A DNA stretch of 64,000 nucleotides from Aliivibrio salmonicida LFI1238 (GCF_000196495.1 NC_011313.1:868001-932000); one strand, 5' to 3'; shown: positions 50,316-61,840, counted from the stretch's first letter. The notes: generated by a model not told the origin, from the sequence alone. Numbers and translations: made by a program.

Positions 50316-50391
50316 TGGTATCCCGTAGGGGAGTCGAACCCCTGTTACCGCCGTGAAAGGGCGGTGTCCTAGGCCTCTAGACGAACGGGAC
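50316..50391 (-). tRNA. tRNA-Glu (anticodon TTC)
   Basis: 76 nt with encoded CCA. Starts GTCCCGTTCGTCTAGAGGCC; anticodon loop CTTTCAC between CCGCC and GGCGG; T arm GGTTCGACT. First tRNA after 16S. Confidence 0.96.
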
Positions 50392-50477
50392 ACGGCGAAG
50401 GTGTTAAACACCTTCTTTTCTCTTTAATTTTCAACCTTGGCAATCTGTGTGAACACTCATAAATCGTAATCTATCGT

Positions 50478-52022
<1,545 letters not shown>

Positions 52023-52385
52023 AAGTTTTTTGGTTGCTCTGTCTTCTTAATTAAAAGAGGGCAGAAACAAAACCGGCTCAATGATTTATACTGATTTCTT
52101 ACATAAATATATTTGTGTAGTCACTCAGTTCATTGATAGTTGCTCACTTATAAATAAGTTAAGCTATTTTGACTATCAACCTATAAGTGTCCACACAGAT
52201 TGCTAAGGTCTAATTATTAAAGAGCTCAAAACTAAGCTTTCACTTTCGTTTTGTTTGAAGTGTCATTTCAATTACTAAAAGTAAGTTGCAAGCAACTTTT
52301 GAAAACTCCGTTCGCGTTAATGTTTCACTTCACATCGAAACCGTAAACCCTTGCTAAGAAAGGTTTGCTGTAACAACGGATGCGA

Positions 52386-52413
52386 AGTATAGAGATTTAG
52401 AAAGCAGTTGCAA
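52386..52413 (-). promoter_or_regulatory. rRNA operon promoter (P1-like)
   Basis: On the minus strand TTGCAA (-35), a 16-bp spacer and TATACT (-10) are followed by a GC-containing discriminator (TCGCATCC). An A/T-rich stretch upstream (GTTTTAAAAAG) could act as an UP element. It lies about 360 bp before 16S. The rest of 52023-52489 is the leader, without genes. Confidence 0.75.
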
Positions 52414-52489
52414 GTACTTTTTAAAACAAAGAAAACGATCGCTCAAAAAACAAACAGATCGATATGAAAACAGCCATAATTTACAACGA

Positions 52490-52867
52490 CTAAGCTTGCC
52501 AATCCTTTTTCATTCTCTTCATTACTAGTTCAGGGACGTTGTGCGTACTTTTAAATTGGCCTTTGCACACTTCAATATTCAGTACTGCTCCGTATTGTTG
52601 GGCAATTTTCCGATAAGCATCGATTTCCCACTGCTTAACAAACGTATTCGCCACCACCACACTTCTACCATGATAAAGATTAAATTCACATTGAGATTGG
52701 CACCATTGATGAGCCGAGCTTAATAATGATCCTTCAAAGCAATACTCATTATCATCATTCACAAAAAACTGATCCGCCTCTATATGTACCAAATCCAATG
52801 TTTTTGCCAATGTTGATTTTCCACTACCAGGTAAGCCTCTCAATAATCGCAATTCTAATTTATTCAT
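52490..52867 (-). CDS. P-loop kinase-like protein
   Basis: 125 aa. Starts LELRLLRGLPGSGKSTLAKT with a perfect Walker A (GLPGSGKST), then HIEADQFF and an Arg/Lys-rich lid. It belongs to the small AAA_33/zeta-toxin-like nucleoside or RNA-end kinase group; substrate is unknown. It follows the LysR gene by 2 bp, so they are one unit. Confidence 0.8.
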   Translation of the reverse strand: MNKLELRLLRGLPGSGKSTLAKTLDLVHIEADQFFVNDDNEYCFEGSLLSSAHQWCQSQCEFNLYHGRSVVVANTFVKQWEIDAYRKIAQQYGAVLNIEVCKGQFKSTHNVPELVMKRMKKDWQA

Positions 52868-52869
52868 AA

Positions 52870-53769
52870 CTAGCTCTGCTCTTTCATTAAATTCTGTCTT
52901 ACAAACTCAGTAAATACTTTTATTCTTGATGGCATGTATTTATTTTGTGCATACTGCATCGCAATAACACCATGATAATTTCCTTTTATCTGCCAATCAG
53001 AAAGAACAGGAACAACATCGTTATTCGCTAACGCTTCTTTAATTACAAAATCAGGAAATATCCCAATACCAAATCCATCTCTCACTCCGTTTAATCTCAT
53101 TTGAGAGTGATTAACAGCATATCGCCCCGTTACTGCAATTACGTGGCTCTCTTCTCCTTTAACAAATTCCCATATATGGTCTGTTGTTTCTCCTAAATAC
53201 AAACAATCATGATTAGGTAATTCTTTTGGGTGAAGAGGCAACCCTCTCTCTTCTATATAAGAGGGGCTTGCACACAAACTTAAATTAACCTTCCCTATCT
53301 CCTTCATAATTAATCCTTCCGTCGGTTTATCCGTTAACCGAAAGACCACATCAATACCTTGAGCTATCATATTTATATCACCATCGGAGGCTCTTAGCTT
53401 AAGTTGGATCTTAGGATATTTAATTAAAAAAGGCGTGACTAACGCTTGCAATACTATGGTTAAAAATGCTTTTGGCGCAGCCACCGTTAAGCTTCCAGAC
53501 GGCACAATATGCTCTGAACTAGAAATATCAATCGCCTGCTGAGCCGCCTCAACCATAATGACGGATTGCTGATATATTTTTTTACCCGACTCAGTAATAA
53601 GCAAGCTACGTGTTGTTCGCTCAAATAACTTTACAGATAGCGCACTTTCTAATCGAGTAATTAGCTTACTCAACGCAGATGGCGTTACCCCAAGTTTTTT
53701 AGCTGCAGCCGTAAAGCTTCCTTCATTAACGACTACAATATACGTAGCAAGATCGGGTAATAAGTTTAT
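52870..53769 (-). CDS. LysR-family regulator lacking a normal start codon
   Basis: The substrate-binding domain (residues about 90-295) and the N-terminal helix-turn-helix (VVNEGSFTAAAKKLGVTPSA, LSKLITRLESALSVKLFERT) are intact and continuous from 53769 to 52870. The natural first residues would be (M)NLLPDLATYIV, but the codon there is ATA (53767-53769), not ATG. Further upstream no ATG/GTG/TTG occurs before a TAA in frame. A TTG at 53673 would lose most of the DNA-binding helix. Either ATA is used weakly or the gene has lost its start. Confidence 0.75.
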   Translation of the reverse strand: MNLLPDLATYIVVVNEGSFTAAAKKLGVTPSALSKLITRLESALSVKLFERTTRSLLITESGKKIYQQSVIMVEAAQQAIDISSSEHIVPSGSLTVAAPKAFLTIVLQALVTPFLIKYPKIQLKLRASDGDINMIAQGIDVVFRLTDKPTEGLIMKEIGKVNLSLCASPSYIEERGLPLHPKELPNHDCLYLGETTDHIWEFVKGEESHVIAVTGRYAVNHSQMRLNGVRDGFGIGIFPDFVIKEALANNDVVPVLSDWQIKGNYHGVIAMQYAQNKYMPSRIKVFTEFVRQNLMKEQS

Positions 53770-53902
53770 TTGTGACCATGATTCACTAATGCTTTTCCAT
53801 TTTTAGGGATAATAGTCGTAATTGATTTGAATTAGAATCTATTTATCGGATTTTGATTACACTTTTTATGTACAACAATTATAACTAAAAGAAGGGAACA
53901 CA

Positions 53903-55099
53903 ATGTCTTCTGCATTCTACACTCAGATCCAAAATCAAATTGAAGAAGTAAAGAGCGAAGGTTTATACAAATCTGAGCGCATCATTACTTCAGCTCAAAA
54001 AGCGTCTGTTTCTATTTCTACAGGCCAAGAAGTACTAAACTTTTGTGCAAACAACTACTTAGGATTAGCTAACCACCCTGCACTTATCCAAGCAGCTAAA
54101 GACGGCATGGATGAGCACGGCTTTGGCATGGCATCTGTTCGTTTTATTTGTGGTACTCAAGACTCACATAAAGTACTAGAAGAAAAGCTTTCTACTTTCT
54201 TAGGTAAAGAAGACACCATTCTTTACACCTCATGTTTTGATGCAAATGCAGGTTTATTCGAAACTATTTTAGGCAGAGAAGATGCAATCATCTCTGATGC
54301 CCTAAATCACGCATCAATCATTGATGGTGTTCGTCTTTGTAAAGCAATGCGTTTCCGCTATGCAAATAACAACATGACTGAATTAGAAGAACAACTGATT
54401 GCCGCGAAAGAAGCGGGTGCTCGTCATATGCTTATCGTTACAGACGGCGTATTCTCAATGGATGGCGTAGTTGCTAACCTTCCTGCTATTTGTGATTTAG
54501 CCGATAAATACAATGCACTTGTTATGGTTGATGATTCTCACGCTGTTGGTTTCATGGGCGAAAATGGCGCAGGTACTCACGAACACCACAATGTTATCGA
54601 CCGTATTGATATCATCACAGGTACACTAGGTAAAGCAATGGGTGGCGCATCAGGCGGCTACACTTCGGGCAAAAAAGAAGTGATCGATTGGTTACGTCAA
54701 CGCTCTCGTCCGTACCTATTCTCAAACTCAGTTGCGCCTGCCATTGTTTCTGCGTCTATTCGTGTTCTCGATTTACTGGCTGAATCTGGCGATCTACGCA
54801 CAAACTTATGGGAAAACTCTGCACATTTCCGCACTCGTATGGAAGTTGCTGGTTTCACTATGGGCGGAGCTGATCACGCTATCATCCCAATTATGTTAGG
54901 CGATGCAAAATTAGCCGCCGAATTCGCAGAGCGTGCGTTAGAAAAAGGCATCTACGTTGTTGCTTTCTCTTTCCCAGTGGTGCCTAAAGGCCAAGCTCGT
55001 ATTCGTACACAAATGTCAGCGGCTCATTCTCGTGAGCAGTTAGATCGCGCAATTGATGCCTTTATCGCTGTAGGTAAAGACATGGAGATCATCAAATAA
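53903..55099 (+). CDS. kbl: 2-amino-3-ketobutyrate CoA ligase (glycine C-acetyltransferase)
   Basis: PLP enzyme of threonine breakdown: cleaves 2-amino-3-ketobutyrate with CoA to glycine and acetyl-CoA. 398 aa, full length. Landmarks: LNFCANNYLGLANHPALIQA, the PLP aspartate in VDDSHAVGFMG and the lysine in ITGTLGKAMGGASGG. RBS AAGAAGGGA precedes the ATG. It overlaps tdh by one base (TAATG). Confidence 0.97.
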   Translation: MSSAFYTQIQNQIEEVKSEGLYKSERIITSAQKASVSISTGQEVLNFCANNYLGLANHPALIQAAKDGMDEHGFGMASVRFICGTQDSHKVLEEKLSTFLGKEDTILYTSCFDANAGLFETILGREDAIISDALNHASIIDGVRLCKAMRFRYANNNMTELEEQLIAAKEAGARHMLIVTDGVFSMDGVVANLPAICDLADKYNALVMVDDSHAVGFMGENGAGTHEHHNVIDRIDIITGTLGKAMGGASGGYTSGKKEVIDWLRQRSRPYLFSNSVAPAIVSASIRVLDLLAESGDLRTNLWENSAHFRTRMEVAGFTMGGADHAIIPIMLGDAKLAAEFAERALEKGIYVVAFSFPVVPKGQARIRTQMSAAHSREQLDRAIDAFIAVGKDMEIIK

Positions 55100-56130
55100 T
55101 GAAAATTAAAGCACTTTCAAAACTAAAACCTGAAGAAGGCATTTGGATGACCGAGGTTGAAAAACCTGAAATGGGTCATAATGATATTCTTATCCGTATT
55201 AAGAAAACGGCTATTTGTGGTACTGACGTACATATCTACAACTGGGATGAGTGGTCACAAAAAACCATTCCAGTCCCTATGGTTGTAGGTCACGAATATG
55301 TTGGTGAAGTTGTTGGTATTGGCCAAGAAGTTCGTGGTTTTGAGATTGGCGACCGTGTTTCTGGCGAAGGTCACATTACTTGTGGTCACTGTCGTAACTG
55401 TCGTGGCGGCCGTACCCACCTTTGTCGCAATACAACAGGTGTTGGTGTTAACCGTACTGGTGCTTTCTCTGAGTTCTTAGTTATTCCTGCATTCAATGCA
55501 TTTAAGATCCCTGCAGGTATTTCAGATGATCTAGCATCCATCTTTGACCCATTTGGTAATGCGGTTCACACTGCCCTATCATTTGATTTAGTGGGTGAAG
55601 ACGTTCTTATCACTGGTGCTGGTCCAATTGGTATTATGGCTGCTGCGGTTGCAAAACATGTAGGTGCTCGCCATGTTGTAATTACTGACGTTAACGAATT
55701 CCGTTTAGATCTTGCTAGAAAAATGGGCGTTACTCGTGCAGTAAACGTGATGAACGAGAAACTTGAAGACGTAATGTCAGATCTTGGTATGACTGAAGGC
55801 TTTGATGTTGGTCTTGAAATGTCTGGTAATCCATCAGCGTTCAACAGCATGCTAACCAACATGAACCATGGTGGTAAGATTTCTTTATTAGGAATTCCGC
55901 CATCTGACATGGCAGTAGATTGGAACCAAGTCATCTTTAAAGGCTTAGTTATCAAAGGTATTTACGGTCGTGAGATGTTTGAAACTTGGTATAAAATGGC
56001 AAGTTTGATCCAATCAGGCCTAGATCTAACGCCAATCATTACGCACCACTACAAAATTGACGATTTCCAAGCAGGCTTCGATATGATGCGTTCAGGAATG
56101 TCAGGAAAAGTAATCTTAGATTGGGAATAA
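55099..56130 (+). CDS. tdh: L-threonine 3-dehydrogenase
   Basis: Zinc- and NAD-dependent dehydrogenase oxidising threonine to 2-amino-3-ketobutyrate, handed to Kbl. 343 aa. Catalytic zinc site TAICGTDVHIYNWDEWSQ, GHEYVGEVVG; structural zinc CGHCRNCRGGRTHLC; Rossmann motif ITGAGPIGIMAAAV. Operon with kbl. Confidence 0.97.
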   Translation: MKIKALSKLKPEEGIWMTEVEKPEMGHNDILIRIKKTAICGTDVHIYNWDEWSQKTIPVPMVVGHEYVGEVVGIGQEVRGFEIGDRVSGEGHITCGHCRNCRGGRTHLCRNTTGVGVNRTGAFSEFLVIPAFNAFKIPAGISDDLASIFDPFGNAVHTALSFDLVGEDVLITGAGPIGIMAAAVAKHVGARHVVITDVNEFRLDLARKMGVTRAVNVMNEKLEDVMSDLGMTEGFDVGLEMSGNPSAFNSMLTNMNHGGKISLLGIPPSDMAVDWNQVIFKGLVIKGIYGREMFETWYKMASLIQSGLDLTPIITHHYKIDDFQAGFDMMRSGMSGKVILDWE

Positions 56131-56158
56131 TCCCTAACGACAGATACTAACAAACGAT

Positions 56159-56186
56159 AAAAGGCTAAACTTCGGTTTGGCCTTTA
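56159..56186 (+). terminator. Terminator after kbl-tdh
   Basis: AAAGGCTAAAC-TTCG-GTTTGGCCTTT with one T-G mismatch and a UUCG tetraloop, 29 bp after the tdh stop. Confidence 0.82.
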
Positions 56187-56319
56187 TTATATTACTCGCG
56201 CTTATTTATTCTCAAGAGATTCAAAGTATAATCTTGTAGATATTAAACTGATGAATAGAATCCGCACTCGCAGTTATCTCAATCTATTGGGTAGTATATA
56301 ATTAAAAAGAGAAAGTAGT

Positions 56320-56682
56320 ATGAAGAATTCAGAACATAACGGGTTTCATGTTCACGTCTATTTTAATGAACATAATATTAATTGTGCAGTTGCTCTAACA
56401 GAAGCCTTATACCAAGCATTTGGTTTTGAGATTGGGAATATAAACACAAAACCGATTGGTCCCCATCCAGTATGGAGTCGCCAAGTTTCCTTTAGAAAAG
56501 ACGATTATCAAGCGGTATTTCAATGGCTGGAGGCGAATCGTTCTGATTTGTCCATTTTAATCCATCCCTTAACCGAGGATGAATATCGTGATCATACTGA
56601 ATCTGCAGTGTGGTTAGGAAAATATATTTTAATAAACAACATCAATAGTATTCACGTCTTCATTTATTATAAAAAGAAATGA
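56320..56682 (+). CDS. DOPA 4,5-dioxygenase family protein
   Basis: 120-aa small metal-binding protein. Family features: GFHVHVYF, IGPHPVWSRQVSF, WLEANRSDLSILIHPLTEDE and HTESAVWLG. The bacterial members' physiological substrate is unknown. The C-terminal end (INSIHVFIYYKKK) differs from the usual. It has an RBS (GAGAAAGTA) and its own transcription unit. Confidence 0.85.
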   Translation: MKNSEHNGFHVHVYFNEHNINCAVALTEALYQAFGFEIGNINTKPIGPHPVWSRQVSFRKDDYQAVFQWLEANRSDLSILIHPLTEDEYRDHTESAVWLGKYILINNINSIHVFIYYKKK

Positions 56683-56709
56683 AGACCTAAATACTCATTA
56701 TAGGTTTAA

Positions 56710-57948
56710 TTAAATCGTAAAGGTTTTATAAGCTAAAAACTCTTTATTAAAATGATAGTCAGACCACATCTTTTCATTTTCACGACTTTCAATAAACGCA
56801 CGCTTCGCTGAAATAAAGGCCAGTTTCTCACCCATTTCTCTAGTAGAAAATTCTTTAAATTTATAACTACTTCGTGCTGTTTGGCCAACAATACCTTTGA
56901 ATATTGTTTCATCTTCTCTTCGTTTAACAACGACTCCGATTATTCCTGAAGATGGATGCTTAGCAACAAAGTACTTCCCTTTCGCTGATTCTTCTTTACG
57001 TTTACTTTCAAAGTTAGCCCAGTTGTAGTTCGCTTTCATCAAGGCAACTTTACGCAATACATGCGCTGGATGTGTACATGTTTTGAATTTATTAATCTCT
57101 ATTTTTGTACCTATTTTCGCATGTTCTTTTTTTACAATGAATTCAGATTTATCTTCTGATTCAATCATTTGAATTTTCTTTGGTTTTCTTTTAAATTCAA
57201 ACCATGTTTTTTCAAACATCACTTTATTGCTATCCATTGCTTTTTGAATTAGTTGATCGCAGATTTCACGCATTTCAAATCTAGATAGCGGTGTTGTGAT
57301 TAGTGTTTTACTCGGCTTGAACTTTTCAATTTCAGAACTATTCGTCTTCATATACGTATCTAATACCTCTCCTATTGCATTTAACTCTGCTAGGAAAGTA
57401 CCGAGATCATCAAAATTAATGTTATATAAACTACGTGAGAAATTATGAGAGCGATAAGAACGCTTATTTTCATGGCGTTCAAAATGGCTATTAATGTAAG
57501 GAGTACCATTTATCATTGATACTTTTAATTGAATATTAGGATCTAATCCTTGATATACAGATTTTGCAGTAAAGGTTTTTGTTTTTCTTGCGTCATCTGC
57601 CGTTTCATATTCTTCTTGTTCAATCAACTCTGCTATTGACCACGCCGCTTCAATAATTGCTTCAGAACGTGCATCAACATCATTATCTTCATTATCAAAA
57701 TCAGCATAATACGCTTTGCTATAATATGGTTTTCCTTTACGAGCAAAACGGACTTGTGCAAATTCCATTCTTCGTCTTTTCGTTGATTGACCATCATTCC
57801 AATTAATACCGATAGGGATCCAATATTCAGTTCCACTAATATCAACAGGTTTTACCCGTAGTAATAAGTTTTCTTCTATGTAAGTTTTTTTACCACGAAC
57901 GACAAGAAACGTATCGAAATCCAATCGTGGAGAAAGCGGATGGTACAT
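56710..57948 (-). CDS. Hypothetical protein with possible AP2-like C-terminal region
   Basis: 412 aa, soluble and Lys/Glu-rich, without signal peptide or membrane segments. I do not recognise it firmly. The N-terminal part (residues 20-100) has WIPIGINWNDGQSTKRRRME and QVRFARKGKPYYSKAYYADF. The last 75 residues look like an AP2/ERF-type beta-sheet plus helix: SSGIIGVVVKRREDETIFKG, EFSTREMGEKLAFISAKRAF. Similar short patterns also occur around residues 40-90. DNA binding is therefore a guess. Single gene, AT-rich upstream. Confidence 0.6.
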   Translation of the reverse strand: MYHPLSPRLDFDTFLVVRGKKTYIEENLLLRVKPVDISGTEYWIPIGINWNDGQSTKRRRMEFAQVRFARKGKPYYSKAYYADFDNEDNDVDARSEAIIEAAWSIAELIEQEEYETADDARKTKTFTAKSVYQGLDPNIQLKVSMINGTPYINSHFERHENKRSYRSHNFSRSLYNINFDDLGTFLAELNAIGEVLDTYMKTNSSEIEKFKPSKTLITTPLSRFEMREICDQLIQKAMDSNKVMFEKTWFEFKRKPKKIQMIESEDKSEFIVKKEHAKIGTKIEINKFKTCTHPAHVLRKVALMKANYNWANFESKRKEESAKGKYFVAKHPSSGIIGVVVKRREDETIFKGIVGQTARSSYKFKEFSTREMGEKLAFISAKRAFIESRENEKMWSDYHFNKEFLAYKTFTI

Positions 57949-58094
57949 ATAGTAAAAACCTCAATATATGAAATAGATAAATTACAGTCGAGAAAAAACC
58001 TTGAAGGAAGCGCTTTTTATTTCATTGTTATCTGATTTTTTAATTATATCACTGTTTTAATTATTAGTTTAGACTTCTTACTAACAATATAAAA

Positions 58095-58122
58095 AAAGGC
58101 ATAAGATTGATCTCATGCCTTT
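58095..58122 (-). terminator. Terminator of the Lon-family gene
   Basis: AAAGGCAT and ATGCCTTT pair, with extension by AGAT/ATCT inside; on the minus strand T7 follows. 16 bp past the stop. Confidence 0.75.
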
Positions 58123-58137
58123 CTTGATAATTAAAGA

Positions 58138-60471
58138 TTAAACGCTTAATTTAGAACGAATTATATCATAAATACCATCATTACTTTTGGTATTAATCAT
58201 TTCACCTATTAATAATTCAATAGCTTCGTTAACTCGTTTAACAGGCCAGATAGCAAATGTTCCCTTTTCAATGGCTTGAGTTACTTCAGTATTTAACATC
58301 AAATTTTGAACATTAGATTCAGGAATAATGACCCCTTGAGAGCTTTTTAATCCTTTAATTTTACAAACTTGATAAAATCCTTCAATTTTTTCATTTACTC
58401 CACCGATAGGTTGCGCCTCTCCAAACTGATTCATTGAACCTGTAATAGCGATATCTTGTCTTATACCTTTTCCTGAAAATGCAGAAATAATAGAACAGAA
58501 TTCAGCCATCGATGCACTATCGCCATCAACACCACCGTAAGATTGCTCAAATGCTAAACACGTTTTTAATGGGATCGTTTTTTCACTCCCAAATAGAGAG
58601 GCAAGATATGCACTCAGTATCAACACACCTTTAGAATGGATACTTCCACCTAACTCGACTTTTCTTTCAATATCAAAAACTTCACCTTTACCAAATGACG
58701 TTGTGGCCGTAATTCTATTTGGCATTCCAAATTGATGATTTGACGTAGATAACACAGATAACGCATTAACCTGCCCTACCACACGGCCTTCGGTTTCCAT
58801 CAACGTAGTTCCGTTAACAAAACTCTGCATAACCCCATCTTGAACCCGATTAACACGATGTTCTTTATTAGATAAAGCCAATTCTACATGCTTCAAACGG
58901 ATCATATTTGAATTCGCAGCTCGTGCGATGTAGTTAGTTTCTTTCAATAAATTAGAAATATCCGCAGAGTGCAACGACAAACGATTTTGATCTCCCGTTT
59001 GACGAGAGCTGTATTCAATAATTCGTTCTATCGCTCTTTTATCGCATTGCAGCATATTACCATCATTTACAATGCTCGAAATAAATTGAGCATAATGAAA
59101 CTCAGAAGCATCCGTTCTTGGCATATCATCTTCAAAATCAGCCGTAACTTTAAATAGCTCACTGAATTCAGAATCATAATGCTGTAACAGTTGATACGTT
59201 TGGTAATCACCAAATAAAATAATTTTCACATTAAGAGGGATCGGCTCTGGTTCTAAAGAAACCGTTCCAGATAGGGTTACCTCCCTTTCTAATGAGCTTA
59301 AATTGAGGTTTTGAGAACGCAATGCTCGCTTTAAACCATCCCAAACATAAGGGCGTTCAAGCACTTTTACGGCATCCATTAATAAAACACCGCCATTTGC
59401 CTTATGAAGACTACCAGGGCGAATTAAGGAAAAGTCAGTAAATACAGTTCCTTTGAAGGTTGCATTTTCTATATAACCAAACAAATTATGATAGCTAGGA
59501 CTTTCCTCAACGATTAAGGGAAACTGTTCTGTCTTTTGACTAACAATAAGATTGATTTGATAACGTCGTGGTAATTTCTTTTCTAACGACGCATAAGCAA
59601 GTTCAGCATCTTCATTACCTTCTTGAATAAAAACATCAAAGTTTTCTAAAATGTCTTTTTCCATGTCTTTTAAATGCTGAGTGATCACCTTTGAATCTTG
59701 ATATTTAACCTTAATCACTTCAAAGTTAACACTTAATACTTGAGAGACAACTTCTTGATTCAACTTCTCGATCTTATCCGAATATTTATCTTCCCATTCA
59801 GTCAGTTGACGAACCAAACTTCTTAATTTTATTTCCAGTTCATCGATAATAGATTCAAGCTGACGTTGTTCTTGTCTATCTAGCGCATCAAAGCTGTCTT
59901 CAGTATGTAATTCTTCGCCATTCATAGCAATAAATTGATACTCGCCTTGGGTTGTCACAGCAAGGCTGATCCCTTTACTCTTAGCCTCTTTAGTCAACGA
60001 TTCAAGTAATGATTCTTGCTTATCGACTAACTGATTTTTTAATATACCCGTTCGGCTGTAATAGAGCTCATTGTCAAACGCAAGTGGAATTGCTTTAACA
60101 AATTTTAATGTTATTTTTTCAATTTCTTTTTTAAAGCTTAACCCACTGCCCACTGGTAACTGTAAAATTTTAGGGCTTCGCGTATCATCAAAATTAGTGA
60201 CATAACACCAATCACATACTCCGTTCCCTACGGGTTTATGGCGCTTTAAATAACGTAAGACCATCGTTCTCTTGCCAAGACCATTTTGACCAACGGCATA
60301 AATATTATAACCACGGTCGGGAATAGACATCGCAAACTCAACAGCTTGTTGCGCCCTATCCTGACCAACAATTTCATCAATAGGTGTAATATATTTGGTA
60401 GATTTACAGGTGTTCTCATCTAGGTTTGCAGAGCGATATACTTGCTTATGCGTGAGAGGTAAAGTAGACAT
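58138..60471 (-). CDS. Lon-family ATP-dependent protease (LonB/YcbZ-like)
   Basis: 777 aa. The P-loop is YAVGQNGLGKRTMVLRYL at the N-terminus. A long coiled-coil insert (residues about 190-290) and the second ATPase segment (GGVLLMDAVKVLERP as Walker B) follow. The serine protease domain is C-terminal with Ser in GGVDGDSASMAEF and Lys in GGVNEKIEGFY. It is longer than E. coli YcbZ (586 aa) but typical for vibrio Lon-like proteins. Cytoplasmic protein quality control is the likely job. Confidence 0.92.
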   Translation of the reverse strand: MSTLPLTHKQVYRSANLDENTCKSTKYITPIDEIVGQDRAQQAVEFAMSIPDRGYNIYAVGQNGLGKRTMVLRYLKRHKPVGNGVCDWCYVTNFDDTRSPKILQLPVGSGLSFKKEIEKITLKFVKAIPLAFDNELYYSRTGILKNQLVDKQESLLESLTKEAKSKGISLAVTTQGEYQFIAMNGEELHTEDSFDALDRQEQRQLESIIDELEIKLRSLVRQLTEWEDKYSDKIEKLNQEVVSQVLSVNFEVIKVKYQDSKVITQHLKDMEKDILENFDVFIQEGNEDAELAYASLEKKLPRRYQINLIVSQKTEQFPLIVEESPSYHNLFGYIENATFKGTVFTDFSLIRPGSLHKANGGVLLMDAVKVLERPYVWDGLKRALRSQNLNLSSLEREVTLSGTVSLEPEPIPLNVKIILFGDYQTYQLLQHYDSEFSELFKVTADFEDDMPRTDASEFHYAQFISSIVNDGNMLQCDKRAIERIIEYSSRQTGDQNRLSLHSADISNLLKETNYIARAANSNMIRLKHVELALSNKEHRVNRVQDGVMQSFVNGTTLMETEGRVVGQVNALSVLSTSNHQFGMPNRITATTSFGKGEVFDIERKVELGGSIHSKGVLILSAYLASLFGSEKTIPLKTCLAFEQSYGGVDGDSASMAEFCSIISAFSGKGIRQDIAITGSMNQFGEAQPIGGVNEKIEGFYQVCKIKGLKSSQGVIIPESNVQNLMLNTEVTQAIEKGTFAIWPVKRVNEAIELLIGEMINTKSNDGIYDIIRSKLSV

Positions 60472-60851
60472 AAGGCGACCTCTTTTTATTAGTAATTTTT
60501 ACCAGTATAGTTTGAAAAAATCGCTATTTTAGTGACCTGTCCTGTAAATATTTGAATTGATAGGTATTTTGGAAGAAATAAATAAACCTATCGGTTAATC
60601 AAATAACCATAATAAAATTAATTTTAGTCTTTAATGAAAACAATGCTTATCATTAAAATATAAATACGTTCAATTACAGATAAGCTCTGAAGGCATATTA
60701 GCTTCTAAGGTCGTTTCTGGGTTAATTCCATTGACAGACGAATACATCGATGATCTGCTTGAATAAATGAATTTAAATACTGTTAGATGTTTATTCAAAA
60801 AGACTGAAAATTTATTTTGATTTGGAATCAGAGGGGATCAAACTTGAAGAG
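60472..60851. other. Intergenic region with an orphan coding-like tail
   Basis: 380 bp between the Lon-like gene and tRNA-Gly. About 60640-60766 has an ATG-less plus-strand frame ending SSEGILASKVVSGLIPLTDE-YIDDLLE and stop, which looks like the 3' end of a lost gene. Nothing else is supported. Confidence 0.3.
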
Positions 60852-60926
<75 letters not shown>

Positions 60927-61078
60927 ACATCGTGAAGACGAGATAGATAATGCCATAATAATTTCATTCGTAAAGCTATTTCTTTCACTTAACTATTTGA
61001 TTGCTCGATATTTAAACGAAAGAACGTTAAGAGTTCATTTATCATACAACATTGCATTGTTAACCATACCTTTCAAAC

Positions 61079-61107
61079 AAAAGAGCCGCGTAAAAAGCGG
61101 CTCTTAA
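61079..61107 (-). terminator. Terminator downstream of nhaC
   Basis: AAGAGCCGC and GCGGCTCTT form a 9-bp stem with a 7-base loop; on the minus strand a T run follows. About 31 bp past the nhaC stop. Confidence 0.85.
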
Positions 61108-61137
61108 CTCATGGTAACAATTACATTGTTCTAACTG

Positions 61138-61808
61138 TTATGATGATGCAGTCACTTTTGAACACGTTATTTCTTTCTTTTCTCTATTTTCAGTCCATTT
61201 AGCCAAAGTAAACACTGAGATAAATTGCATAATCAAAGCAACAATAAATACGATAGGACTATCAATTAACCCTGCAATAATGAAACTTACAAATGCAATC
61301 GCACCATTTAATAACGCATAAGGCAATTGTGTTTTAAAATGTTCAAACTGATCACACCCAGCTCCTGTCGATGACAAGATCGTGGTTTCAGATATTGGAG
61401 AACAATGATCACCAAATAAACCTCCAGATAGCACGGCACCAATACAAACAAATAATGGCGCATCAATAGCAATAGCGGTTGGAATAACCAAAGGCATCAT
61501 AATCGCGAACGTCCCCCAAGAAGAGCCTGTTGCAAATGAAATAATCGCAGCCAATAAGAAAGCCACTGCCGGTACCAACCAGTATGGGAAACCACTTTGA
61601 GCTTGCTCCGCAATATAAGCGGCGGCGCCTAGCTCTTTACCATTACACCAAACGTTTCTAATGGATCTCCGTGGGTAAAAAAACCATTCAGCATAGCAAC
61701 CCCGCTAAGCACACCGGCAAATAAACCAACAACGACATTTTTCATCGTAAGGGAGATAAAGAGCGTAATAATAATGGGGATAAGGGAACTAATGTCTGTC
61801 TGTTCCAT
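61138..61808 (-). pseudogene. nhaC: NhaC-family Na+/H+ antiporter, internally deleted
   Basis: From ATG 61808 (RBS AAGGAATATCG) comes MEQTDISSLIPIIITLFISL and on to TFGVMVKS with a stop at 61629. In another frame the C-terminal part reads GKELGAAAYIAEQAQSGFPY, SGSSWGTFAIMMPLVIP-like helices and GDHCSPISETTILSSTGAGC. Family members have about 300 more residues between these two parts. The junction ATGGTAAAGAGCTAGG fits both the sequence after MVKS and the start of GKELG, so a deletion between short direct repeats (about GGTAAAGAGCTA) is likely. Not functional. Confidence 0.85.
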
Positions 61809-61840
61809 AACGATATTCCTTTTGCTACTGCATAAAACAA

